In this document: piece after piece, positions 11,174 through 23,608 of the stretch
Position numbering within the stretch: the first letter of the stretch is position 1
How the letters are laid out: each line of letters begins with the position of its first letter
DNA from: Chimonanthus salicifolius
Lineage: Eukaryota > Streptophyta > Magnoliopsida > Laurales > Calycanthaceae
DNA length: 64,000 nucleotides
Direction of reading: 5' to 3'
Assembly: GCA_013350335.1 (NCBI GenBank)
Contig: CM023541.1
Location: 66,195,999-66,259,998 of the forward strand
Made by a program: the position numbers and the translations under genes
The notes under the pieces: model-generated
Databases searched by the model: none
Seen by the model: the letters and a program-made list of their open reading frames with translations, nothing else
Told to the model about the DNA's origin: nothing

Positions 11174-12789
11174 GAAGTTGACTCAGATAGCCAGAATTCA
11201 CACTTCCTGGCTTTGGTATACAATTGGTTCTTCCTCAAGGTGTCTAAGACTATCCGCAGGTGTTCGGCATGTTCCTTCTGACTTTTGGAATAGATCAGAA
11301 TATCATCAATGAATACAATCACAAACCGATCCAAGTAAGGACGGAATATCCTATTCATTAGGTCCATGAACACAGCCGGTGCGTTTGTAAGTCCAAACAG
11401 CATGACCACATATTCATATAAGCCATACCGTGTCCTGAAAACTGTCTTCTCTATTTCCTCCTCTCTAACCCGAATTTGATGGTATCCGGACATCAGATCA
11501 ATCTTGGAGAAATGAGAGGAACCCCTAAGTTGATCAAATAGATCGTCAATCCGTGGTAGGGGATATTTATTCTTGACAATCAGCTGGTTCAACTTTCTAT
11601 AATCCACACAAATTCTAAGGGTACCGTCCTTCTTCTTCACAAATAACACTGGGGCTCCCCATGCGGATGTGCTGTTCCGAATAAAACCCAGTCTGAGCAG
11701 TTCATCAATCTGCTTTTTCAACTCGGTCATCTCAGCTAGTGCCATCCTATAAGGGGGTAATGATACTGGAGCGACGCCGGGGTATAACTTGATTTCAAAG
11801 TCTATCTCCCTCTTGGGTGGCAAATCAGGGAACTCTATTGGGAATACCTCGGCATAATCTGCTACTACCGCCGGAAGTTCAGTTATTGGTGCCCTATCTA
11901 ATCTGAGGCTGTTCAAGGCAAGATGGTTCAATTCTTCCTGCAGCCTTCTAGGGATGCCCTGTCTGTCAGCGTGTACCGCGTACCGCTTTCCGTCGGGTGA
12001 CCAAAATATTACCCTACGAAGATGGCAATCAATATGGGCCTGATATGTAGTCAACCAGTCCATGACAAATATAACATCGTATTCAGCCATATCGATTACT
12101 AAATAGTTGAACTCGAATCTGAATCCCGCAAGTTTAGTGTTCAATGCCGTACATATGAGTCCTAATGATGTGTCTCCGACGGGGGATACAATGGTAAGTG
12201 ATGTGGACAGGTTTTGTACTAATGTGCCCGTAGTAGATATGAATGCAGCAGATATAAATGAATGTGAAGCTCCAGAGTCAAATAATGTAACAGTATAGGA
12301 ACTACCAACTACAGCCATACATTGCATCACCGAACGATCCACCGCTACTGGAGACGATATGGTGAAAAGCCGTCCAGATCCTGTAGGGTTTGGCGCCCGT
12401 CCCGCCTGGTTGTATGTTCTGCCTCCTCGCGACTGAGTTGGTCTAGTTGGAGGGCGGAAGGAACCCCTGAAGTTAGAGGGTCGGTTGATCTGTGGACATT
12501 CCCTCTTGAAGTGGCCCTGTTGGCCACACTGATAGCATGTGTTCCCACCCCGGGGAACCTGTGTGACTGATGCTGATGGGAAGGGTTGATTGGGGCGAAA
12601 GGCCCCTGTAGATCCAGTGGAGGGTGAGGGTCTGCTAGAATTCGAGTGGAATTTCTTGTTGGGTTGAAATGTACCCCGCCCACTTTGCCCTCGGCGGTTG
12701 TCAAACCGCACTATCTCATTCAACTCTCGTTCTGCGATAGAGGCTCTGCTGACCACCCCTGCCAGTGTGGGTTCCTTGAAAATGGTCAC
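11143..12789 (-). pseudogene. Element B Gag zinc knuckle, protease and RT
   Basis: A 548-residue open stretch. Residues 85-98 form a CX2CX4HX4C knuckle ([14 protein letters not shown]), followed by [10 protein letters not shown] (protease D171-S172-G173) and RT with [10 protein letters not shown] and [10 protein letters not shown]. In [10 protein letters not shown] the usual Pro is Leu. The frame is lost at both ends: at about 12790 by a one-base deletion in the Gag segment usually read SIRAKVTIF, and near 11170 where WLS passes out of frame before GHIIS. It shows that knuckle and protease share one frame in this family. Confidence 0.9.
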
Positions 12790-13473
12790 CTAGCCCTGAT
12801 GCTTGGCCGAAGGTCCCGTTCAAATTTACGGGCCCTCCGGTGCTCGGTATCCACCATATAAAATGCATAGATGGATAGACTGAGGAATTCTCTGTGATAT
12901 TCTGCCACAGTCATATTGCCTTGCACCAACGATAGGAAGGCTTGAGTCTAGCGCTCTCTTTCCTCCTCCGGAAAATACTGCTCTAGAAAAGTGGCTGAGA
13001 ACCATTCCCATGTCATGATAGTCCTTTCCCTTTCTGGCACTAGAGCTTGCTGTTTTTCCACAATTTCCCACCAACTACCGGCATCCTCGATCAGTTGAGA
13101 AGTGGCCAGAAAGATCTTATCAGCAGGACTGGAAATCTGGAGCAGATTCAAGATCTGAGTGATCCTTTTTAACCAATGCTCCGCTCCGACAGCCCCTTCT
13201 TTTCCCCTAAAGTAGGGAGGGCATTGTTGTTGGAAATCTCTAACCATATTCCGTTTGTTGGAGTCGCTGGTGGCCGCGTCCCCATTCAAGTGCTGTTGGA
13301 GAACAGAGGTGACCACTGCTTGAACTAACTCCTTCAACTCGGGAGGCACAACCGGTATGTTCACACTATTTTGTCCCTCCTCTTGATGAGGCGGCTGTAC
13401 CTCCTTCCTGATGATGTGGTGGTACCTACTCTTCTACCCGTGGGTTTTTGCGAGTTCTTCTTTTTGGCGGCAT
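12790..13473 (-). pseudogene. Element B Gag, N-terminal and capsid part
   Basis: Starts at ATG 13473 (MPPK..., shared with H, I and J) but hits TAG after 15 codons. The capsid-like segment is open from 13364 (NIPVVPPELKELVQAVVTSV, DFQQQCPPYF, TFLEQYFPEEE) to a TAG at about 12948 where J has CAG, then continues in frame (AFLSLVQ) to the deletion near 12790. These are old lesions in what was a retrotransposon Gag related to the Retrotrans_gag family. Confidence 0.85.
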
Positions 13474-14008
13474 TTCCTAAGTCATTGAAAAAATTTATCG
13501 ACTTAGTTCTTTCATGATGTTGGCGCGTTCACATTTTGGGGAAAGAATTTTCCTACGGATCAAATATTTTCTTCAATTTGGGGGAAAAATTATCAAATAA
13601 CTATACTTAGTTTTCGGGGTTTTCATGTATGGTACAATGTATCTTTGTTGGGGAAATTGCCAAATAAGCACACTTGGTTTTCGTAAAACTCCCTAAATGT
13701 CATGTATTTCTTACCAATTTGGGGAAAAATTTCCTAAGTATCAATGTTTGTTTCATTTGGTGAAATCGGGGAAATTTTCCTACGTTTGATAAATCCATCA
13801 ATGTTATAATGATTGTCCTTCCCTTGCTATCATTTCCTTACATCAAATGTGGCTCTCAGATTGAATGTTTCAGTTTGAGTCAATCGAAGTAGATTAACCC
13901 GGCCCCCGTACAACGGACTCCGAAGAGTCGGTCAGTTGGGATTCTTATCCGTCAGTGAGACGTGAAACCGTCTTAATCATACTTCGAGAGATTCATTCTT
14001 CCGATTTC
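13474..14008 (-). other. Untranslated leader of element B
   Basis: Leader between PBS and gag. It has the shared segment with CCGACTCTTCGGAGTCCG on the minus strand and repeated GGGGAAA motifs. Minus-strand ATGACTTAG lies at 13477-13485, four bases before the gag ATG, with CTAAG about 20 bases upstream; both are conserved in C, H and I. Confidence 0.75.
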
Positions 14009-14021
14009 GCTCTGATACCAA
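14009..14021 (-). other. Primer-binding site of element B (tRNA-iMet type)
   Basis: Minus-strand TTGGTATCAGAGC, one base from the LTR end at 14023. Confidence 0.88.
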
Positions 14022-14704
14022 CTGTAATGCCCGCCCCATTTTCACCGAAATCAGAGTCTATTTTTTTTTTAAATAGAAGTGACAACGGGAACGGACGTCA
14101 CGACGCGAGTTAAGTCCGAGCTTCGAAAGCCCGGCCCTTAACTGGCCAACCCTACGTGTGCATGGAACTAAGTCCACGAAGAATGGTTCACACGTGGAAG
14201 TAAGCTTGCGGAAATTTAACATTAAAGCGGGGGTTATAATAGAATCTATCCTACCAGTTTTAGATAGAAGGGAAGATACATCATTAAATTACTAAAATAT
14301 CTCATAACTATGATGTCCAAAATAAAATCCAAACCAATGCAAGAAATCTAAAATTATTACATGCCGACAAGCTAAGCTACTTAAATTACAATCTTCCAAA
14401 ATAAATTTTAAATGAACTAAGTAGCCGCTTTCCCAAGCTCCTAAGCTTGGCTTCCGTCACGTCCGCTGTTTCCGCCGTCTCCTGCGTCATCAGCTGGGTA
14501 GAAGTAGGGTGTTAGACAACACGCCCAGTAGGACTCCGAGTAGGGCTAGCACATGGATTAGTGATAACAGCATACAGATAACAATATAATAATACCCATA
14601 AAATGAATGCCATGCCATGGGTGCCTATGTCATGTGTCCCACCCATCATCTATGTCATCAAACAATGTCATATCCCCCTTGGCGGCAAGGCCTCGTCAAG
14701 GTGT

Positions 14705-14875
14705 CCCCATGTTTGCTTCTCAGTCGCCCCGACGGAGCATGGACTCCGGTTATAGCATATCAAGCTATTCCCATATTTGTTTCTCGGTCGCCCTGACGGA
14801 GCATGGACTCCGGTTATAGCACCTCAGGCTATCCCCATGTTTGTTTCTCGGTCGCCCCGATGGAGCATTGACTCC
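14705..14875 (-). repeat. Three tandem ~64-bp stem-loop modules in LTR B
   Basis: Units start near 14705, 14769 and 14833. Each carries the segment read on plus as GTCGCCCCGACGGAGCATGG and is flanked by CCATG/CATGG arms; unit 1 (14707-14742) is a perfect CCATG...CATGG stem. This is the same module found once or twice in C, D, H, I, J and K. Confidence 0.85.
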
Positions 14876-15495
14876 GGTTCCTTTATTTTCCCACCCATGC
14901 CATGCATGAGATGTAAATGCATTATGCTATGTAGTATATACATATAATTGATATCCTTCATATATAATCCATAGCATTTAAAATATAATCCATAGCATTA
15001 AAATATCTTCCATAGCATTAAAATATAATCCATAGCATTTAAAACCCATCTTAAAATAAATCATATAATTACCGAAATAAAATAAGGAAACCATCACATA
15101 CACATAATCCACGGCTTACAAAAAGGTAAAAATCCTACCGAATACCTCTTAGCGTCCCTTTACGTTTTCGTTCGATAATCCAGTAGCCGATCGCGTACCG
15201 TTTGCGATGTCCCAATACCTTATTATACATTTACCAAATTAGTCCATATTTTTTCCATGATTAAGTCCCTAATTGATCACAAACTTTGATCCATTAATGA
15301 TCCCTAACCATGTTACAAGATTATCATAAATCAGCCCTTAACTGAGCCTCATTTGCATTGATTAAAACACATGCATCATTCCAAATTTTAGCCCATTAAA
15401 CATTCTAATTTGTGAGCCAAAAATGCAGCAACCCTAAGTTTCATTTAATCACTCATAATGTCATCTTAATGCATCCAAGTTCATGTCCAACCTGC

Positions 15496-16418
15496 ATGGG
15501 GTTCGGCCATGTACCATGGCCGAACCCATGGTTCTTCATTGTGGCCCATAATTATGGTTTTACCACTACACTTTCATGATTTAATATTTCCTCCATCCAT
15601 GCATATTTTTGTCCATAATTCATCCATATACTTAGCCCCATTAATGATTCATTAACCATGACATAACATCCCTAAAATCGGCCACTTAATTTAATTAAAT
15701 TTCCAATCATCTAATCCCATACATAATTCAATTTTTTAGCCCATAACATGACCTACAAATGGGTCATGGGTTCGGCCATACACCATGGCCGAACCAGTGA
15801 TGCCTTTTTCCCATTTTTCTTGGGTCCATTTTACCTCATTTGGTCCTACCATAAATGAATTTAAATCATACATTTAAATCACCCTTCCTTAATCATCATG
15901 AGGTACATTTTTGTCCATCAATTCAACCATCATTCTCATTTATTTTTCCATGGTTCTTAAAACACCAAATTCCTCAAAGTCTCCCCATGGGGTTCGGCCA
16001 TGGCATGGTCCATAGTTTTTTTTTTTTTACTTTAAAAAAACTATATTTCCACCCATTTAAACCTTGTTTAAAATACTAAAGAAAAATCCACTTAATTACC
16101 ATTAACCTTCTCCATTAATTTCCATATTTTTATAACCATTTAATACATCATTCCATCACCATAGGGTTCGGCCATACACCATGGCCGAACCCATGGTTCA
16201 TGATTCCCCATTTTCCTATGCTTCTTGAGGCCACAAAATCATTCACACACTCCATGATTTTTCCTCATTTAAACCCTTTAAATTTTTTCCAACATTTAAT
16301 CATTTTCAACCCTAAAAATCATAATCATTCTCCATGGTTTTAAACTTTAAAACCCTAATTAAAATCATCAACCATTTACCATGCGGTTCGGCCATACTAC
16401 ATGGCCGAACCCTATGGT
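15496..16418. repeat. GGTTCGGCC hairpin array in LTR B
   Basis: Inverted repeats near 15496-15532, 15766-15797, 16160-16198 and 16380-16418, with arms GGTTCGGCCAT and ATGGCCGAACC. A half copy lies near 15986. Confidence 0.88.
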
Positions 16419-16621
16419 CCATCAATCGGTTCAAAAATCCATACTTCCATGCTTAATCAATTTATTTATTTTTCTTAATCTATCTCTCCCATTTCTCATC
16501 TTATCATTGGATAGATCTTAGATCTAAGGCCCATAACATTTGTGGCCACCATTCATTCTAAGAAATGGATTTCCATAAACACATCTTAACCTTTAAAAAT
16601 ATAACTTCTTGTTTAAGAATT

Positions 16622-16627
16622 ACTTAC
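16622..16627 (-). promoter_or_regulatory. Donor-like GTAAGT in LTR B
   Basis: Minus-strand context GTCGGTGTGGTAAGTAATTC, following GGAGGAGTCGTCGG, which resembles the GGAGGAGTCACGGAATCG before GTAAGT in H and I. Position relative to the CT-rich tract and hairpin array is conserved. Confidence 0.4.
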
Positions 16628-18195
16628 CACACCGACGACTCCTCCGGCTTTGCTTTCCCATTTTGATTTCCTTAGCCCTTTCTCTTCTTTTTCTCCTTGT
16701 TGCTCGGCCAATACGTGCTTGATCAAGATGGAGTCTCCAAGGTTTGGTTCGGCTAAGGTAGGGTTAGATTTTGAGAGAGGGAGAGGGGATGAGGATGGAA
16801 AAAGATGTCTCAAGCCTTGGTCTTGAAGTGGTGGTCGGCCAAGCCTAGTTTTTTTCCTTCTTTTCTTCTAAGTTTCTTCTTCTTTCTTGGTGTTTTCCTT
16901 GGGAGAGAGAGAGAGGACGATTTTGGGAGAGGGAATGAAGAGATGGAGATGAGATGGGACTCTAGACCCATTCCCATCTCATCTTGGTGGCTTGGGTTAC
17001 ACTCCTCCATCATTCCATTTGACCAACCAACATGGGTAAGTATGGCTTGCATGTCCTTGGTGGTGGTGGTTGGGATGAAACCACCACAATGCCAACGGTT
17101 TTGGGTCTTTAAGGTGGGTGGTTTGGTCTTCCCATCAAGTCCATTGACTACCCATCATGGAGAGGGGTATGGGCTCTCATGCCTTTGGTGGTGGTGGTTG
17201 GGATGAAACCACCCCACATGCCAACGGTTTTGTGTGTGTTTGAATGAGTGGTTTGGGTGGTTTCAATGAAATGAAACCACCCCTTTGACTCCTCCTTTGA
17301 CTCATTTGACTAACCTAAGTATTTAATTAATTCATTTGATTAATTTGATACTTTAATTTAGGTCCCTTAATTACATCATTTAATTCCATCTAATCTCCTT
17401 AATTCTTCTCCATGAATTCACCTATGGTTGACCAAGTCAACCATGATGGTCGGCCCCACCAATTCTTAGCCCACCCGCCACCTCACTTGATGAGGTGGAG
17501 GTGGGTCCCACTCGATCATGTCCCTTGGTCTAATCAAAATTAAACTTAGATGATTTACATTAATTAAATCAACTTTATTCACTTGGGTCCTCCTTAATTC
17601 CCTTTGACTTATCCATGGTTGACCAAGTCAACCATGATGGTCGGCCCCACCTATGCCTTGGTCTACCCGCCACCTCACTTTATGAGGTGGAGGTGGGCCC
17701 CATTCGTCGATGTCAGTTAAAACCCCATTAATCTTAACTTAGATGATTTAAAATAATTTAATCAACTTAATCTACTTTAATCCTCCATAGTCCCCTTAAC
17801 TTATCCATGATTGACCAAGTCAACCATGATGGTCGGCCCCACCTTTTCCTTGCTCCACATGCCACCTCAGTTGGTGAGGTGGAGGTGGGCCCCACTTGGT
17901 TATGCGATCTTAATCATCTCATCATTAACTTAGGTGGTTTAATTCCAATTCAACCCATTTCAATCAATTGGGTCACCATTGGGCCCATGGCCCAATGAAA
18001 TTATTTTCTACCATTTACCTTTGAGCTTGAATCATTTTGACCCATTGGGTCCCAAATGGTTATCGGGCCCACTTTGACCATTATTGACCCAAAATTTGAT
18101 CCATTTAACATCCATAACATCAAAATTTCAATTTTTCCATTATTAAAATAAATAAATGCCATTTATATGTTGATTTAAAAATTCGGGCTATTACA

Positions 18196-19168
18196 TTGGC
18201 TTGCTACAGGGACCCTAAAAATCTAGCTTTGTTCCTAATTTTCTTTCCAGAAATTTTTGTTTCCGAAGAGAGTTTAACCACAAGATGGCCAAGTAAGTTC
18301 CTAGGTAAATGGAGGAGCACAAACGGTATATATGTCCCAACTTATCCCTAGACGTGGTCGACCTCGACCTCACGTCATTGTGACAAAACTAGCCTTAGAA
18401 ACGATTATTGAAGAAAAACTATTCACCGATAACATAAAATAAACTGAATTGAAAATGTTCCTATTGAGCATGAAACCCTAAAATCAAACTAATGGTGTTA
18501 CATTAATTTTATTAAGTAATGCATGACCAATTTACTAATTTATTACTAGATATTGTGCAAATGCAATCCCAATTTACCAATGCATCATGAAAGGAATAAG
18601 CAAAACAATTAATCAAACAAACTAATTTATATGCATGAACTAGCATCCTCAATGCATGTGCAACTTAATAATGCAAGCAATAAATAAAATAATAGAGATC
18701 ATAAATAATTTTATATGAATGCATGTGAACTAAAATATAAATAAATAAATAAATTAGAAAAATTGGAGCTCACCTTGGACATATGTTTTTTTTTCAAAAG
18801 AATTTTTTTAGAGCGCGTGATTTAAAAGTTCTCCTGTATAATGAAACACACCAAACTTTAGTGAAGGTTCTGAAAAAATACTGGACCTAAATTAAATGCA
18901 CGATCCTACAAAAATTCTACACCTAGAAAAGAAATTAAAAAGAACTAATCATAATTAGAATTCTATGTTAAATAAAAATTGTTTCCACTTTTCCAAAAGT
19001 ATTCACACACATTTAATATATTTCAAATTATATTCCCAATAATAAAAAATAATCACATCATTAACACAGATTCATGGAGTCAAATCTCAAAATAGATCAC
19101 TAATATATCCACGTTTCAATGAAAATTTGAAATTAAAAATTAATAAATATTTGTAAATATTTTGTAAT
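18196..19168 (-). mobile_element. Element L, internal segment beside its PBS
   Basis: AT-rich DNA between the B insertion and the Asp-type PBS of L. By position it is the 5' internal part of L, split by B. I find no ORF with recognisable domains. It has several poly-T and poly-A runs. It could be a non-autonomous element or a gag-proximal leader. Confidence 0.5.
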
Positions 19169-19186
19169 TCCCGAGCAACGGCGACA
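19169..19186 (-). other. Primer-binding site of element L (tRNA-Asp type)
   Basis: Minus-strand TGTCGCCGTTGCTCGGGA, differing at two or three bases from TGGCGCCGTTGCCGGGGA, the sequence complementary to the 3' end of plant tRNA-Asp. The PBS type separates L, M and F from the chromoviruses. Confidence 0.75.
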
Positions 19187-19192
19187 AAAATT

Positions 19193-21144
19193 TGTTGTGC
19201 AATGCAAAGTTTTATATTTATTACTCGCAAGTGTACGAACCATATATAATATAGAACTGTGAGTGCGCAGTCGAACCCCACGAAATTACAGAAAATATAT
19301 CTTAAAAATATTTGCAATCATTAATAAATTATTCAATTTAAAGATCTAACTTGAAACTTATGTTGGTGTGTCTAATTAGAAAACATAGAAAAAATTAAGA
19401 TCTGACATAGACTTAATAAAAATTAGTTTATTTAATTTCAATCCTACTTTAATATTTAGATCTAGAGTTTGTTGAAGAATAATAAAAAAAAAAATAATCA
19501 AAGAAAATAAAACAACTAGATCTAATAATTTACACATGATACAATGGAATTGGATCTAAAATGACAAGAAGGCATTATTTTTTCCAAGAACCAATAATAA
19601 AGTCTAAGCTAGAACCTAGAGGTCACTGTAAATCAAATAACATTGTATTCAAGTCATCCATTCAAATCATCTAAAAACTAAATCCATGAATTCCAATAAA
19701 AATATCAAAAAGTCAGAACTTAGATTAAATAGAAGTTGAATTCCGACTCTAAATTTTCATTGCACTTTTGAAATTCAAAAGCCTTAGAAATCGAAACTGA
19801 AGTTCTATTTAGTACTAAATTTTCATTGGATCTTACTCTTAAATAAACAATAAAATTCAATATGGTATTAAAATTTCAAAACAAAATTAAATGGTACAAT
19901 CATAACACAAATATTATTTGATTGGAAAACCAGAGACTAATTATTTCACTGCACTTAGAAATGATTGAATACATGCAATTCGAATTCACAATTCTTGGAA
20001 TTAAAAGAAAGAAATACAAGAAAAAATATGGAATAAAGAAAATCAAATCAAACCCTTTAAAGCACACGAATTTTCACTTCTTTTCCTTTGCTTTATTCTT
20101 CCTCTTCCTCTCATCCACGCCAGTCCTTGAATCTCTAGGTCCAAATTTGAAATTTAATGTAGCCCGAGTGTTCTATTTTTAGGCCTTGAGTATGAATGAA
20201 TGGTTGGGATTAATCTAGGTTTAGATGCTGAATGGAAGGTTGAGATTAAATCATCTTAAGTAAGAATGGCTAAGATTTAAAATGGTAAAGGGGGCTACCG
20301 TTACAAGGTGGTCGAATATGGTGGTTTGGAAAGGGAGTTGTCTTGGTGGCCAAGTATGGAATTTGAATGGAAGGGATAGGGTTTGAGTGCGGTCAAATTT
20401 TACACATGGATTTAGGGCTTTCAACAATGCATGATATGTATGGTTGAGTTGCAAAGTTGATATGAATGGATGGATGAATGCATGGTGTTTAGGGTTTGAA
20501 TGAGATGGAAAATTCGAATGGATTGGGATGAGGTATTGCAAAAATTGTGTGAGGTGTGCGGATAGATTATGATGTGTACATGAGGTGTAAAAATCGAGTG
20601 GATGATCTAGCTTGGTGTGTAAGTTGGAGTGGATAAAGTGGAGGCTCTAGGGTTTTAATCGAATGGATCATTGAAGGGTTTAGATCTAATGGTTCTTAAA
20701 CTGGATGGTAAGATGGGTTGTATTTATGTTAAGATCATGTGTGAAGGGTTGATATTTAAAGGTTGACATAGATGAAGGATTGAATGAATGGCCTACATCT
20801 ACTAGGAGCTCAGGATTTGAATAGTTGGGCTTCCATTTGGACGTCTTGGACCTAGGTTTGTGGACTTGGACTTGTGAGCTTCATGGACTTTGGCCTATGC
20901 ACTGAGATCTGGCCCATTGACAAAGTGCGCATGGGATACTGATCCCTAGCCCAATGTCTGGAGTGTGGAGCATGGTTTGGCCCATTGGAATGAATTTCTG
21001 GCCCATGAATTTCAAATTTAAGACTTATGATCTTCATTGGCCTCTTGATTTTAAACTTCTCTCTCCAGAATTAAAATAATTGATTCACAACTTAATTCTA
21101 AAATTATTGAAAGAATCTAGACTCTCATAATTGGATCTAGATTT
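19193..21144 (-). mobile_element. Element L, 5' LTR (truncated by element C)
   Basis: Runs left from 21144 and ends at TGTTGTGC (19193), just before the PBS. The 21060-21140 end is the reverse complement of about 37900-37960 in element F (shared TCTAGATCCA, ATGAGAGTCTAG), and the 19200-19300 end matches 25200-25300 in M (CTCGCAAGTGTACGAACC, GTCGAACCCC). The first ~235 bp of the LTR are missing where C begins at 21145. No coding signal seen. Confidence 0.7.
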
Positions 21145-22381
21145 TGTAATAGCCCAGATTTTCAATGCAATAATTATATTGGCTATTATCTATTTTAATT
21201 GTTAAAAATTAAGAATTACAGATGGAATGGATGTTAGATGGATAAGATTTGGAGCAATGGCCCAAGTATGGTCCAATGGATCATGGATAGGGTTAATTCT
21301 AATTAATTGGGTAAATGTGGTCAAATGGGTCAAATGCCCAATTGAGACCCAATGGGTCAAGATGAATTGAGGTTTAGGGTAAATGGGTAAGGAATGGATG
21401 TAATCGGGTCGTGTAACCAATTAAGATCTAAGGCATGGGGTCCACCTCATCAAGTGAGGTGGCAAGTGTAGGAGTTGACATCAAAGTGGCACAGCCAAAT
21501 GGGACCCAACTTCACCTCACCAAGTGAGGTGGCGTGTAGTCTAATGTAATTTTGGGGCCGCCCACCATGGTTGACTTGGTCAACCATGGGTGAGTTCAAG
21601 GGAGAATTCAAGAGGGTCAAGTGAAGTGAGTTGAGTTAAATTATTTAATTAAAATCACCTAAGTTAGATGGAAATGAATTCAAGAGCTTAAGTTAGGGGA
21701 ATGAGTTCATTTAAATGAAGTGAGTTGAATGGGTGGTAAGTCACATGAAAGATGAAAAGATTAAGTGAGTCAAAGAGGAGGTGGAGAGTTTCCATCACAT
21801 GGAAACCCTAGACACCAAAACCGTTGGGTAGAGGGAATGTGCCAAGTGTAAGCCATGTGCCCTCTTGGTTTGCCAAGGGACACATGGGAAAGACCCCATC
21901 TTGATGAGGGTGGTTGGGGAGCTTAGGATTAGCAACAACCAAAACCCTAGGGCTAACTCTTCATCTCATTCACTCTCTCGCTCTCTCAAGCCCTCCCTCG
22001 GCTGACCCTATCTAGACAAGAAAAGACTTAGGGTTTTTCCATCTCATTCTTCCTCTCTCCATCTCTCAACCTTCAAAATCTAGAGCAAGATAGGAAGGAC
22101 TCATCTAAACCCCTTTGGCCTAACCCTCCCTTAGGGTTTCTCATCTCAACCCTCTCCCTCTCAAGCAACCCCTTTGGCCGAATACATCAAGAAGACTCTC
22201 AACCTCTCTCTCTCCTATTTCGGCACTAACTTGGAGAAACCGAAGAACGGAGGAGGAAGAAGAAAAGGACTAAGGAAGGAGAAGAAAGGAGGAGCAAGAT
22301 GGAACGAAAGAAAACGAAGGAGTTGCGGAATCGGTATGTATCGTTTAACAAGGTTTATTAATTAGAAAGAAAACAAGGGAA

Positions 22382-23150
22382 CCATGGTTTCGGCTACAGA
22401 ATGGCCGAAACCATGGGGTTCCATTTCAGATTGAAAATGGTTAGCCAAATGGTTATAGGTCATGGATTTGAAATCCATCCAAGGAATGTCAATGAGGTGG
22501 ACATAAAAGTGAAGTATGATACAAAATCCGAAATATGGTCTTAGAGATGGAAAAATGGACAAACCCTAATGGGTAAGATAGGTTATATAAATGAAGTTGT
22601 TAAGGACAATATGTATACGTGACTTATGACAACATGCATGATTGAATATGAGGAATGGAGAATGATCAAGGATCATGGTTCGGCCCTTGCATGGCCGAAC
22701 CCTAATTTTTATATATATGGATCATGGAGGAAAAATGATGAACCATAGGGCTCGGCCATGTTGTATGGGTGGACCCCATGGAAGAATATTTATGGATTTA
22801 AATACATGATGAACCATGGCTATCATGCTAAGAAATCAATGGAAAATGATGGACCATGGGTTCGGCCATGTTGTATGGCCGAACCCCATGGAGGGATTTT
22901 TTATGGATCTAATATGTTGTAAATGATTTAAGAAAGGAGAGGATGAAAATGAGACATCATGGGTTCGGCCATGTTGTATGGCCGAATCCCATGAATCATT
23001 TTATGGACCATCAAGTTAAAAATGGAAGATGGAATGTTTATAGATCTAAGTATGTTTTAGATAAATAACTTTGAACTATTCAGTTAAGAACTAAGATGAC
23101 AAAAATGAGGCACCATGGGCTAGGCCATGTTGTATGGCCGAACCCCATGG
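22382..23150. repeat. GGTTCGGCC hairpin array in LTR C
   Basis: Copies near 22382, 22676, 22743, 22855, 22958 and 23112. The first has perfect 13-base arms CCATGGTTTCGGC and GCCGAAACCATGG; relative to the common GGTTCGG arm both sides carry the matching change. The copy at 22743 is eroded (GGGCTCGG with GGTGGACC). Confidence 0.88.
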
Positions 23151-23608
23151 ATGATATTTTATGGACCTTTGGGATCTAGGTATGATTGGATTAATAAATC
23201 AAAGATGGAATGATGTTGGACCCGCATTGGTTAAAATAACAAAGACCTAAAAAACCGTCGAACCCCACTAATGCATTTTCGTGGACTTAAAACATTTTCA
23301 GCCCTAAGGTATGGCCGAAACCCCTTGGGGGTCTTAATCGGGTTAAGGACTATAATCATAGGTGGAAATGAACATGGAATGATGGAATCAAATGGGTCAT
23401 CGTTTTAATCGATTTATGTGTAATAAGGTAACGGGATTTCACAAACGGGCATACGATCGACTTGTTGCGATCGGTGATCAATTTTTGGACGAAAACACAA
23501 GGACACAATATTTGGACGTTGGTAGGATTCCTACCTCATTGATACACTTGGATCTGTGTAAATGCATGGTTGTTTTAACTTCATGTTTTGATGATTTATT
23601 TTGGTATC

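Larger units (their letters stand above)
14023..18195 (-). mobile_element. Element B, 5' LTR (4173 bp)
   Basis: TGTAATGCCC at 14023 to CTATTACA at 18195, next to the PBS. It is the longest full LTR in the window. In element orientation it starts TGTAATAGCCCG and holds CT-rich tracts near 16750-16930, GTAAGT at 16622-16627, four clear hairpins, a GGTAAAAATCCTACC palindrome at 15125-15139 and three tandem stem-loop modules at 14705-14875. The right half (17400-17900) has three related copies of a GGTTGACCAAGTCAACC-like inverted repeat followed by GTGGGTCCCAC/GAGGTGGCGGGTGG-like sequence. Right flank: TTGGC, the expected target copy, inside element L. Confidence 0.92.

Noticed and set aside
19169..19186. 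A tRNA-Asp gene at the L and M sites
   Set aside because: Only the 3'-end-complementary ~18 bases are present; no anticodon or D arm. It is a primer-binding site.
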